Assembly: GCA_003640385.1 (NCBI GenBank)
Contig: RCAB01000286.1
Span: 1 to 64,000 of the forward strand
Length of the DNA: 64,000 nucleotides
From: Setaria digitata
Lineage: Eukaryota; Nematoda; Chromadorea; Rhabditida; Setariidae
Reading direction: 5' to 3'
This document shows positions 53,816 to 64,000 of the stretch, piece after piece. The position numbers were made by a program, and so were the translations under genes. The notes below the pieces were generated by a model. That model did not search any database, had not been told where the DNA came from, and saw only the letters and a program-made list of their open reading frames with translations. The stretch's first letter is position 1. Each line of letters starts with the position of its first letter.

Positions 53816-54665
53816 TATTTGTTTAAAAATGTCTGTGGTATGATACTGATTCGCGGAACATCTCTTATCATATCATTGCTTTCATGAAATTGAATGTAGC
53901 CTGTCAGCTAGCATACAAACACATAGATTGTATAAATGTGTTCACTGTTAAGACCTTATCAAAATGGCTCAGTGCTTGCTCTCTCGTCTTGCTTTTTTTT
54001 TATCAACTTCGGATCATCACTAATATTCTTCTTCCTTTTTTTTGATTAGAAAATTCAAAAAGTGCAACAAATCTGTTAGGAACTTAATTTGATTCAAGAG
54101 AAAAATTTCAATTTTAACTGACAAATTTCGAAAAAAAGTGTGTTATATCATTAATATGTAAGATAAAAAGTAATGCAAGAGACTTTGGTTTAAAAAAGGA
54201 TGAGAAACGCATAAGTTTTCTAGGAATTTTCCCCAACCATTCAAAATAACATGTCCTGTAGCTACCGCATCTTTTTATTCTAAAATCGTGGTTTTATTAC
54301 TTATTAACTAGGTATTGAAGTTATCATAAAAAAGAACTTATTGATGGGTATTGATATGATTAATGCTAATCTCTTTGGTTTTTTTTTCATATAGCTTCCA
54401 AACTTGTAGAAAATTCTTTGGCATACAGTATCACATAAAAAATCACTACCACTTTATATCAATAAATTTTACAACAAACATTCAATAAAATTGAACTGTA
54501 ATTAAATTTCGAATAGTTTTTCAAGAACACCATTTACCGAATTTTCATTTTTCAAACCTCTCCTTCCTAAAATTTTCTATATCTTATGTGAACTATTACT
54601 GAAACCTTACCCAATGATAGTATTCTTTTATGAAAAATTTTCAACTATAGTGACCTGTCCAGTCA
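53816..54665. other. Region upstream of the STAT gene
   Basis: About 850 bases, AT-rich, no coding evidence. It should contain the STAT promoter, or the intron before its first recognised exon, since an acceptor (GTCCAG) lies 3 bases before the ATG at 54666. Confidence 0.4.
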
Positions 54666-57600
54666 ATGAATTCACCTGCATCTAGCAACAGCTGCAATTC
54701 CAAAAATGATGCTCCGGATGATAGTGCACTACAAAGAAGCATTGCAAGTCTATATCACAGTCGAAGGAAGCTTGCGACATTAATGGGCGAAAAACAGAAG
54801 GTTTTGGAACTTCCATGAGACACTTTATTAACTGATTTATGAGAAGTAAATTAAGTTCATGATTTGGTGATTAAACTGAAACTGAAGGGATGACTTAATG
54901 GCATACTTAAATGAGTTATTAAGTCATTCACAAATGCAATGTTCGATGAAAATGAAAGAGTACAATAATGATTTTAGCTATAAATAGAATCATGACACTA
55001 TCGAAAATGAATTTTATAATTGTTTGCCAGATAGATTGTTCATCTCTGTGAAGTTTTCAGTGGTTGAATTCTCAAAGGAAAGCAAGCTTGTTGGTTCAAC
55101 CTTGCAAAACTGATGAGTTGGGTGTGATGTCAAGGTTTTTCTTTATTATAAGTTCTTCAAAAATCTTAGCAAAATTTTGATTGAAATTGAAAATCGAATT
55201 TTATCTTTTAGATATACATGTCGGAAACCTTCATTTAAAGAGTGAAAAATGGAAGTGCTGAATGTAGCACATTTACTTGACATTCTTAAGACAATTTTGG
55301 GTAGAGTTTTTGAAATGAAAAAAGTCTTGAACTTAAATTTCTTCGGATTGAAAATACTGTTTCTCATATTCACTAGTCCATCCAAGTTTCAGATTTGCAT
55401 CTTTGTTACGCAACGTGTCAATAGCCCAATTACCTGAAGAGCAGCATCAGGCCCAATTAGCTCTAATTGAACAAATTATTCAAGAGTAAGTCTTTTTATA
55501 ATGCGAATGCCGAAACGTTAGCTTGCATGCACTAGTTTGTTCAATAAAGCAGAACTCTGATAAATCAGAGTTCTGCTTTATCTTTATGTGAATATTTTTG
55601 CTTAGGAAAATCTATCCTAGAAGGTTTTATTAAATTAAGAAATTACTGATCAGAACTCTTTAGCCCAAAGCATCATATCTAAAAATTGAATAAGATATAA
55701 CTGGTATTTGATCGAAAATTTCTCTTCTTGTACTGATAAAATCACTTTAAACATAAAGTAACTTTAATAGAAATCTTGACTAGTGATAAGAGACTTATGT
55801 TCGCGAATGCCAAACGAAAGTGAATTGTCTGATCAATTTTGAGCAATTTCATGAATCTGCAAGAAGTTGATGAATTTAATGACTGAGAAATACAAGCCTG
55901 TTTAGGTCTATTATAATTGAGTGGCCTAAGACACTTCTCGAAAGATGTCCAGATGGCGACAATAGTCTAATTGGTATGGAATTGGACTTTGCGCCTCTGA
56001 TACATAGAGCTCGAAATGTTGTCAAATGTCGTACATCACATCCGACTATGAGAGTACGGTATGCGTTTCGTGATAATAGGAGTAATATTAGTTTTTCTTA
56101 CCTTCTCCGTCCCACCGTTTTACTTTTAGGTGCTATGGCAACTTTATAGCAAATTCACACTATAGTAAGCAATGATGTTAAAAATTTCGTTACCAGCACG
56201 GCATCTAAAGTATTTAGAGTATGTGCAATAGCTGAGCCAACTTCCAATAAATCATATCCACGTGTAATGGAGGCGTTCTTCCGTGCTATACTGGTCAAAT
56301 TATCCGGCGATCCAGGTGAAAGGTACCATTCTGATAGACTTTTAACAATATTTTAAAACAATTTTGTGACTGTCCAATTGGGGTAGGTAAAAGTGTGTGT
56401 CGAGTTAGCCAAGTTCTAGGCAAACAGCTGGTCGATTAATTTTGACGCAACGTGAAGGTACATCAGCGACAAAATATCACGACCAACATGGTGTTGTAGT
56501 AAATATGAATGGAAAGTTGCTGATAAACCAGGCATCACCGGAATGCGCTACCAATATTCCACTAGAACATTATGGCGAAAATGCGAAGAGAACGGATTTC
56601 AAGTACGAACACGGAACACTATGTGCCATATTTCCGGAATTGGTTTGTAGCGCTGCTTGTTTTTCCTTCATTCAGTGCATTTTAGGTCAAAAATTTCTAT
56701 GGAATGAAAGTTATTTTCCTGAAATATGACTTTATCCATCTTCATTTTCTCTTTTTGTTTCATTTTTGCAGCTATTGAAGTTTAAATTATTGTAATTTGA
56801 TATTGTAAATTTTATTCATTTAAAATGGACTGGATGTGCTTTTACAGGGAGTAACATTAAATTCAATGATAGATCGACGTCAGTTGTCGACACGTTACGC
56901 AATTCAAGTAGATGTTGGATTAAACATTGAAAATAAACTGATTGTGAAACACGTGAGTCATGTTTTGGGAAAAAAATCATTCTCGTGATATTGAGATCAT
57001 CAGGAGATTAATTATTTGTGAAATTTATGAAATTTTATTGAAATTTATTGATCAGTATACCCCTGGTAAGTATTACAGGTTGTTTTATCGCATGAATTCC
57101 TAATTGCAATAACCAATGATCAGACTGAATCGCTTTTAAATTTCATATACTGGCCACGATTGCTCGACCGCGACCAATTTGTTAGTCCATAATTGGAGTT
57201 TTATTTCTGATTAAACTAATAGCCAATTAATTTTTTTCTACAAATTTTAAATTTAAGGATTAAAAGTGGACCATCAAAAAGTAATTTAATATTTGTGTTT
57301 TAATCTAGCAATTAAGGAAAATTAAGATACGTGAAGTTGTTTCTATCCGAACCACTTGTACAACAAAGTTGTGAGAACTTCAACTTTTTTTTTCGTAAAT
57401 TCTGCAGATGTCTTAAGTTTTAGCGAGATCAACCAAGTGATCACGAAGATGTCACACCGAACAGCAATAAGCAAAAGGTGCAGTGGGGTATCCTGAAGAA
57501 AGCACTGAAATATTTCGTAAAGGCACAGTTCAGCTCAGCACGTGCCTTAGACTTGGATGAGTTATTGCATGTGCAGTGTATGTTGTTCTATCCAAGGTAG

Positions 57601-60382
57601 GCGTACGTGATGTGTGCTTTATAGTTAGATATCACTGATAAGTAAGCAAGACTTAATATTATGATAAGCTTAGGAGAGATGAAGTGATTCAGGATCAAGA
57701 AGGCCAGTGAGCAAGAATGTGAAGAATTAGAAAAGCACTTTTTTGGTGACATCAAGAGAATCAACGATGGAAATGTCTTCACTAAACTTAAACATCGCTT
57801 ACTAACAGAAATGGTAGCTGATAATGTACTGGTTACTAAAAATGAACTTATGATGGTTAGTTTTTGGATGTAGCAAGAGCTAAAGAGCAAGTGTATGCAG
57901 AAGCAAAAGAAAGAAGTATCAGTGTGATGACTGCAAAGTTATGAGATTTGCAATAAAAGTTTAATCTTCATGATAACTAACAACTACCCCTTGAAACAGG
58001 ACAAATTTGCAGAACAAATGTATCAGTCTTGCGGATGATAACACCGAACTACGACACAACCTGTGGCAATGGTTATATCGTGCAACGGAAATTATTATCG
58101 ATGTCGGGCATAAATTTTGTCCAGCAATATTTAATATTGACAAAAAGTGTAAGAGTTTCCGCACATATACAGTGAAAATGTTATTAGTGCAATTGTAGTT
58201 TAATTATTTATTACGTAACTAACTTTACCCATTAGGATTAATTCTGCATTGTTAGAAATTTTATCTGTTACCTTCTTAGAATATGTTTGAAGGAGACTCG
58301 CTCTATAAATCTAGTTAGTTACTGTGACATATTGTTAAAATTTAGGTCATCTATATATCAGTTTACCCAGCTAAGCATTTTTTGGGAATGATATCACACG
58401 TCAATACCATGTAACCTTCGCCGTGCTCTACCTAAACTTCTTTACAATTTTTGCAATTGCAAGATGAAAAGTGTAAATTAATTATAAATATTCTACTGTA
58501 TGGTAAATGAAAGTGATCATATCGAGCAATATTTGTTTTGATTTGAAAAATTCATTATGTCTGAGGGATTTTCAGCTACCAAGGCGAAGAAGCCACCGGT
58601 TCCAATGGGAGAATACCAGTCAATGTTAAGCTTATTTAACAACAGGTAATAGATTTTCCCCTCTAAACCGAATGCCTTCAGCCTTATTAAGCTGGTAAAA
58701 TGGATCAGCTGGCATTTTAAAAGTCTTGCTTCATTTCTTTTCAGAATTCTAACCTTAACTAGCACACAGAATGTAGCGAAAGTTTTTAAAGCAACTGAAG
58801 AAAATGATAGAAAATGCGGCACTTTGACCAAAGCTGTGTATTTGAGATTCTGTGATGAAAATGCTGGCTATATCTCGTTCGCATTCTCAAGTTTAGCCAG
58901 GTAAGAATCTGTTTACAGTATGTTGCAGCTTTCTTTCCTGCCCATTTAATTTATTCTCGACTTTACTTGTAAAATGAAGTTAGAAACAAGTGAGAGGACA
59001 AAATGGCCTAGATAACACTTGGCTGATCAGAAAAACGCACTGCGATGATGCCAAAAATAATGCTTAAATTAATGAAGCAAAGAATTCTGAAAAACAGAGA
59101 TGGGAACAATAAACCGTTGATGGGATCATTGTCTTCGGAACAGATCAAAGACTTCAAGCAAGGTATCGCTGAAATACTGATGGATGAATCGTTTCTGAAA
59201 CGCTACGATCGTATCATTCAGCTTCAGCTTCTTGACAGTGGAAGTCATGGCGACAATTTAGCGATTGCTACACCATTGTAAGTATTTTTGTTCATGACCT
59301 ATGAATGGACTAAAATACTGATCAGTCTTTCTTAATCTAAATTTTAAAGATGCAGTATGACTCACTAATCGTTTAATCCTTCGTTTTCCTTCCACGCCGA
59401 TGAGAAGCTTCATCCGAATTCGTACGTCAATAACTTTCCGTTAGTTATTTAGACTTGTCACGTGACACCGTTTTTTCTTCCAGCAAGACAGCGATTTTCC
59501 ACGATTATAATACCATGCGACTACAAAACAACTGCGTGGAAACACGTGACAATGAAACAGTTCGCGTCAATCCACTTACCGGTGAAAAGTTAACGTACAC
59601 GCATAATAACATCAGCACTGTTAACACTGCTGCTGCAGATAACAACGACCAGAGTACAGAACTTTCAAGTTTTGTGCATTGTAAGTAATTCTCTATTAGA
59701 CGTATTCATTTTTTAAATGCTGCTGTGGCTTGGAGTAATTAACAATTTTTCTTTAAGACACAAAGGTGGATATCACTATGCTAATTACTCCGTTTATCTC
59801 TCGTCATTTCTCGAATAGTCATTAATTAGCAACTTTAGGGAGTAGTATGATTCTCAGCGCAGATGAAGCAAAAATTTAAAGCATAGATTACAGCATATGT
59901 AGAACTGTTGTTACATGCTTCATCATTATATACCGCACTCAATGGTACTTCGACTGGTGACTCGAATAGCGATAATGAAAGCGATCGAATTGCAGCACAA
60001 GAACAGAGAAAAGAGAGTAATGATAGCAGTGAGGATATCGGGAACACTATCACCGATGAGTAAGTGGGATTTTCGAGACTGATAGGAGTATTTAGAGAGT
60101 TGATTGCAATCAATATTATTTGACTCTTTTTGAGGTTCGTTTGTGGTCCGTTGATGGTGGTAAAATGGCCCAAAATTGTGAGCTTTGACCGGGAATAAAA
60201 TGGAATTTAGTTTCAGGAAAACCGGAAGTGCATCATCTTCACATCCTAAAGAAAATAGAACAGGTGCGAAACGGGACATGGTGCAGTGGAAAAGAAATGA
60301 AGAAGAAATTTGCAGGAATGAAAAGGATGAAATGGAAGCATTGGATTTAACACAAAAGCGAGTTAAGCTAAGTAACAGCTAG
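54666..60382 (+). CDS. STAT transcription factor
   Basis: STAT proteins are cytoplasmic factors that dimerise through a phosphotyrosine-SH2 contact and act in the nucleus. Exons: 54666-54800 (MNSPASSNSCNSKND), 55061-55134, 55393-55485 (helical), 55906-56058, 56197-56322, 56420-56642, 56848-56952, 57079-57180, 57424-57596, 57693-57855, 58013-58148, 58576-58645 and 58745-58900; all phases agree. Recognisable parts are the DNA-binding region (LIHRARNVVKCRTSHPTMRV, LEHYGENAKRTDFKYEHGTL, HEFLIAITNDQTESLLNFIY WPRLL), the linker (RHNLWQWLYRATEIIIDVGH) and an SH2 strand with its phosphate-binding Arg, AVYLRFCDENAGYISFAF. Four further exons, 59031-59277, 59484-59680, 59894-60059 and 60217-60382, agree with each other (GSLSSEQIKDFKQGIAEILM; IFHDYNTMRL; acidic; end KRVKLSNS) and bring the length to about 830 residues, normal for STATs. 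The joint 58900/59031 is out of phase. The N-terminal domain of vertebrate STATs is not seen. Confidence 0.85.
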
Positions 60383-61332
60383 CGTACTTTATCATTTCAG
60401 GATAAGTGAGATGAGTTTAGTGGGTACCCCATCCTGCTTCTTCTTTCCTCATTCTACCTACATCGTTAGGAAGAGAGCGGTGGAAAAGGGAGCCGCTGGA
60501 TGTAAAAATCGCTAAATCAAAATATTCGTGGTATTTCGTTGGACAAAAGAAGAAAGCAAAACTGATCGAACTAACAAGTGTTTCACTATCCTATCCATAT
60601 GATATCGTAGGGTACTGAAAGGAGTGGTGGCTATCATTTACCTCTGTAATTCATCTCACTGTTCGCTTAGTATTTCCACAGCTACTTTTATACTGAAATT
60701 TTGATAGAATTTTGAAAAATAAAACTAAACATCCATGTGATAATCTCACTGAACAAAACTCTACTAAGGAGTGATAAAAAAAGCTGAATATGATGTGCTA
60801 CGAATTGAAGGACGAGCTGACTGTATGAAAGTGACTTGGGAAAGGCAAGTTGAAATGCTGCAGGTGTTTATTATTCATCGGACAACCCTGATCTGACAAG
60901 TTCCATATTTGAATGACCACAATACATCTCCACATTCTCTATCAAGCGATCATGAATCGTCATGCTATCGTCCAATGATCACGGCTTCCTATACTGCTCA
61001 TTAAACGAACCACGATCTTTCGATGAATAACTGAAATAAATGTTTTCTAATCAGCTGATGAGTGGATCTCATTCACAGAAGACGGTACCTCCTCCTCTGA
61101 CTGCTGAATATTCCACCTATTATAGCTCTTAAAATCTTTAACTCATTCCGGCTATTTACGCTTGAATTATGATAAAGATACATTACCCAGGAGGTTCTCT
61201 CCGGAATTAATTTATCCTAACGGCTGCAAAGGAATGCTTTTTTTGGTGTAAGAGAAAAACAACTGACTGTCTTCCTTTCCATTTTTTAAGTGGAGAAGAC
61301 AAAAAGTCCCGCATTCTCTGAGGGAACAGAAA
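60383..61332. other. STAT 3' flank
   Basis: About 950 bases after the STAT stop codon. No gene seen. Expected to hold the STAT 3' UTR; an AATAAA-like signal lies at about 60718. Confidence 0.45.
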
Positions 61333-61404
61333 TTCCCATGCCGGGAATCGAACCCGGGCCGCGTGGGTGAAAGCCACGAATCCTAGCCACTAGACCACAT
61401 GGGA
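61333..61404 (-). tRNA. tRNA-Glu (anticodon TTC)
   Basis: The minus strand reads TCCCATGTGGTCTAGTGGCT at the 5' end, an anticodon loop CTTTCAC with anticodon TTC closed by a GTGG/CCAC stem, and a T arm GGGTTCGATTCCC. The acceptor arms TCCCATG and CATGGGA pair fully, with A as discriminator. A- and B-box promoter elements (TGGTCTAGTGG and GGTTCGATTCC) are intact. No intron. It closely follows animal tRNA-Glu sequences, so it should be functional. Confidence 0.96.
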
Positions 61405-63058
61405 CTACACCTCTCTTCTCTCCTAGTTTACTGTTTAACGTTAAAACAAACTGGTCTTTTACTTTCAAGACTGAGAACAAATTTAGTTCCACACATTTAA
61501 TTCATTAATTAACAGAGAAGTAATAAAGTAAGGACAGGTGACAAGAAGTTGGCTGATTATCGCTTGTAAGAGTGTGTCCAAAGTGTGGGATAATTCATCA
61601 GTATTTTCCTGTTAATATAATGTTAAAAATGCTTATCAAGAATTACCAGAGATAACAACATTACCAAATTCCTGGAAAATCAGCAGGTATCACTTTAAGG
61701 ATTTATTGTTCTAGCATACATTTTACTGCTTCAATATATATTTGAGAGAAGGACTTGCTGGGCGAGTTCAATAAATATAACTTCCTTCTGTTCAAAGAGG
61801 ATTGTAGTCTGAACTGCCGCAACCACTGACCTATGACCTCCTCAACATGAGCACCTCATTCTCCATGGCTATAACACTGTCAGCAGTTTGAACCTATGCT
61901 AGTCTACCCTGATCGTTCCCCTCACCACACCGTTCATCTCTTCCGCAACGAGTAACACGGGCAGTCCACCGAAATCTGTGATGCCAAACTGCTGACAAGA
62001 AGTTGCAGTTTAGAACTTTGTCTCACGAAGGGGCTTATGGTACTTCCTCGACAGGCGTTTTAACCTGCAACTTTAACTTAACTGCTTACTAGTCTAAGTT
62101 GTGCTTGTACTTTATTTACTATTCTTCGCTAAAATCAATTTTATTTGAAGTTGTGTGATAATCATATGGTGAACTGTTCCCTCAATACAGCACCAAATTT
62201 CCTTTCAATGACACAATTTGCATAGTTTTGAAGGAATTCATCCACAGTCCTGACTGCTCTCTGCAGTGCAGTTAAGCAGCCGTAGATTTGAATTCGCTCA
62301 AGTCATACCGAATAAAACACTAGAGGAAATGCAAAATGCTTGAAACTGCCAAATCTGAGCAGCCTGCATTTTCCGCTAATTCCTACCATCACAATTCTGT
62401 GTAATAACTGTAATATAAAGCGTGTGTGACTATTATGAACAAATTATTTACTGCAATTTGCAATAATGGAAACAGTGGTAGAAGTGAAACGCTCTCGTCA
62501 AAAACTGACCGCAAAAAAAAAGCTGAAAATAAGAAAGACATGAAGAATCACACCAGAACATGAAAAATCTTTCATTTCATATGAAATAAAGTGAATAAAA
62601 TTCTTGAGTAAATACCATGTTCAGCGTATTTCACCCATAACAAAAACCTACCTAAAAATATGAATAGTTGACAATTTCAAAAAACGATGCCTACAAAACA
62701 CGTGGTAACCGATTTCAGAATTTAGGGCAGTGGCGCGGTCTATGTGATGCTTACAAGAAATTAGTAGATGGGCAAAGGTATTTGTCGAAGCTCCATCGAT
62801 AAAGATGATTTTTAAGTTACCAAAGTTGGAACAATCGAAAATCAAAAATATAGAGAGTTGAATAATATTAATTCTAGGAAAAAAGCGCTTCGCTCATTGA
62901 TTCATCCTTCATATCAGAACAGCATGGCATTGCTTGCAAGCTTTTGATGTAGAACAAATATTCTTGACTTACCAGTCTGAAATTACCAACCGACAACTCT
63001 CAAAAGTGATTTGTTTCAAAAATCATAGGAATGTTAAAAAGTTCATAAAATATTAAAA
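61405..63058. other. Spacer between tRNA and VPS54
   Basis: About 1.65 kb. Base composition at 61800-62000 is less AT-rich, but no frame there shows a family signature. The minus frame at 62648-62845 lacks a usable acceptor. I see no gene; the VPS54 3' UTR should start at its right end. Confidence 0.45.
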
Positions 63059-63740
63059 TTAATTTTCAGCAATTTTCACCATAAGCACCAAACATTTTAG
63101 TTCTTCTGAATAAGAAAGCTTTGACGGCACATTGCATACGTAAACTTCGACATTACTATGATATGTAAATAGATTCCATGAAGTGATGATTAAATTTTGC
63201 TTCTTTTTTCCATTTTTATTTTAGCCCTTCCCGTCCCTGTGTGTATTAGTGCTACCCCCTGCCCATATTTCAATTTCTTCTTTATTCCGACCAAGTTTTT
63301 TTTACTTATATCTCCTTTATAACCTATTCCTATTTTGAAAATAAAATGAAAAACATCATACCCAAATGTAAGTGAATCATGTGGCGTAATATTCATACGA
63401 TTTAACTGAGCTTTCAGATTATTTTTAAAATTCCTGTGAACTTGCGAAAATAAGTCCTGAAAACGAAAATTAGTGCAACTATGGACGGACTTAGGCCACA
63501 AAGGAGACGAAAACTTCATTTTGAATTTGAAAAAGCAGAACTCTTAGTGAATGACAGTGCTCGATCTATTTTCGTTTTTCGCAAACTTCCCATTGGAAGA
63601 AAAATTATATACAAACAAATAGAAAACAATACTTTGATCATGCTTTCTGACATAATACCAGTGAGACCATTATAAAACTTCCCCAACTGTCGGCATAGCT
63701 GCTGGAATGTTGGTGATGGTACAGAACCTTTTACATCCCA
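63059..63740 (-). CDS. VPS54, GARP complex subunit (C-terminal exons, partial)
   Basis: Vps54 is a subunit of the GARP tether, which receives endosome-derived vesicles at the trans-Golgi. Three exons join in phase: 63633-63740 reads WDVKGSVPSPTFQQLCRQLG (the family's WDVKPPVPS block), 63362-63456 reads DLFSQVHRNFKNNLKAQLNR followed by MNITPHDSLTFG, and 63059-63155 reads NVEVYVCNVPSKLSYSEELK to a stop at 63059-63061. The order matches the extreme C-terminus of animal VPS54. The gene continues to the right, beyond the window; exons between 63741 and 64000 were not identified (a T18 run lies at 63852-63870 on the coding strand). Minus frames extending past the donors at 63362 and 63633 are intron read-through. 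Confidence 0.85.
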
Positions 63741-64000
63741 CTGCAATAAAAATTTAAATGAAATAATGAATACAAACATTTCTACAAAAAAAAAATTATC
63801 CTCCAGCGTGAGTTTTATATAGGTCGACGCTACCCAATCAAATGATTTAAGAAAAAAAAAAAAAAAAAAAGAGAAACCCCAACTTTATTATTAGGAAGAA
63901 GGCTCAGTTTAATTTCAACTGAAAACATAAAATTGGGATCAATCTGTTTAGTACGAAAGACACGAAAACCTGATAGTAAAGAGCGCGACGAACTAAATAA
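63741..64000. other. Right edge, presumably VPS54 intron
   Basis: This 260-base stretch upstream of the recognised VPS54 exons contains an A-rich homopolymer on the plus strand (about 63852-63870). A short coding piece may end with a GTTTTC donor near 63970, but this is not supported by family similarity. Confidence 0.35.

Noticed and set aside
62648..62845. Candidate last exon of VPS54
   Set aside because: No usable acceptor in phase; the exon 63059-63155 fits phase and the known C-terminus better.

Overview
The window looks like nuclear DNA of a parasitic nematode, probably of the spirurid/filarial type. It is very AT-rich. Genes are split into many small exons with nematode-like splice sites (TTTCAG acceptors, GTAAGT or GTTTGT donors), introns run from about 100 to 900 bases, and the proteins resemble conserved animal families. 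An EGO-1/RRF-1-type RNA-dependent RNA polymerase fits a nematode. Species cannot be fixed by eye. Most open frames of 60-100 codons here are chance; the genes were assembled by matching splice phase and protein family.

Left third (about 2.8-25.9 kb, all minus strand): a FERM-domain protein of the FRMD8/Bili family (21353-25890), then the WD40 protein CIAO1 of cytosolic iron-sulfur assembly (17882-20320), then a long cellular RNA-dependent RNA polymerase (2790-17338) with the DLDGD active site. A perfect 19-bp hairpin covers one predicted splice donor of the polymerase, and one of its exons seems to carry a one-base frame break.

Middle (26-38 kb, plus strand): a gene-poor stretch holding an assembly join (one N flanked by a duplicated segment) and a G14 run; then exons encoding a FLYWCH/CG-1-like candidate DNA-binding region that run, in phase, into phosphopantothenoylcysteine decarboxylase (29169-34240); then a ChaC2-type gamma-glutamylcyclotransferase (35240-36441).

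Middle right (38-50 kb, minus strand): a small secreted protein (38045-38827), the DNA-repair nuclease FAN1 (39936-46842), and an unrecognised protein with four phase-consistent exons (48278-49659).

Right (50-64 kb): a decayed, repeat-bearing stretch with a direct repeat, a hairpin and a (AAT)n array of about 450 bases; a STAT transcription factor on the plus strand (54666-60382); one tRNA-Glu(TTC); and the 3' exons of VPS54 (GARP complex) running off the right edge on the minus strand.

The genes do not form one pathway. They are housekeeping and regulatory genes (coenzyme A synthesis, glutathione turnover, Fe-S assembly, crosslink repair, endosome-Golgi tethering) beside a small-RNA amplification enzyme and a STAT.
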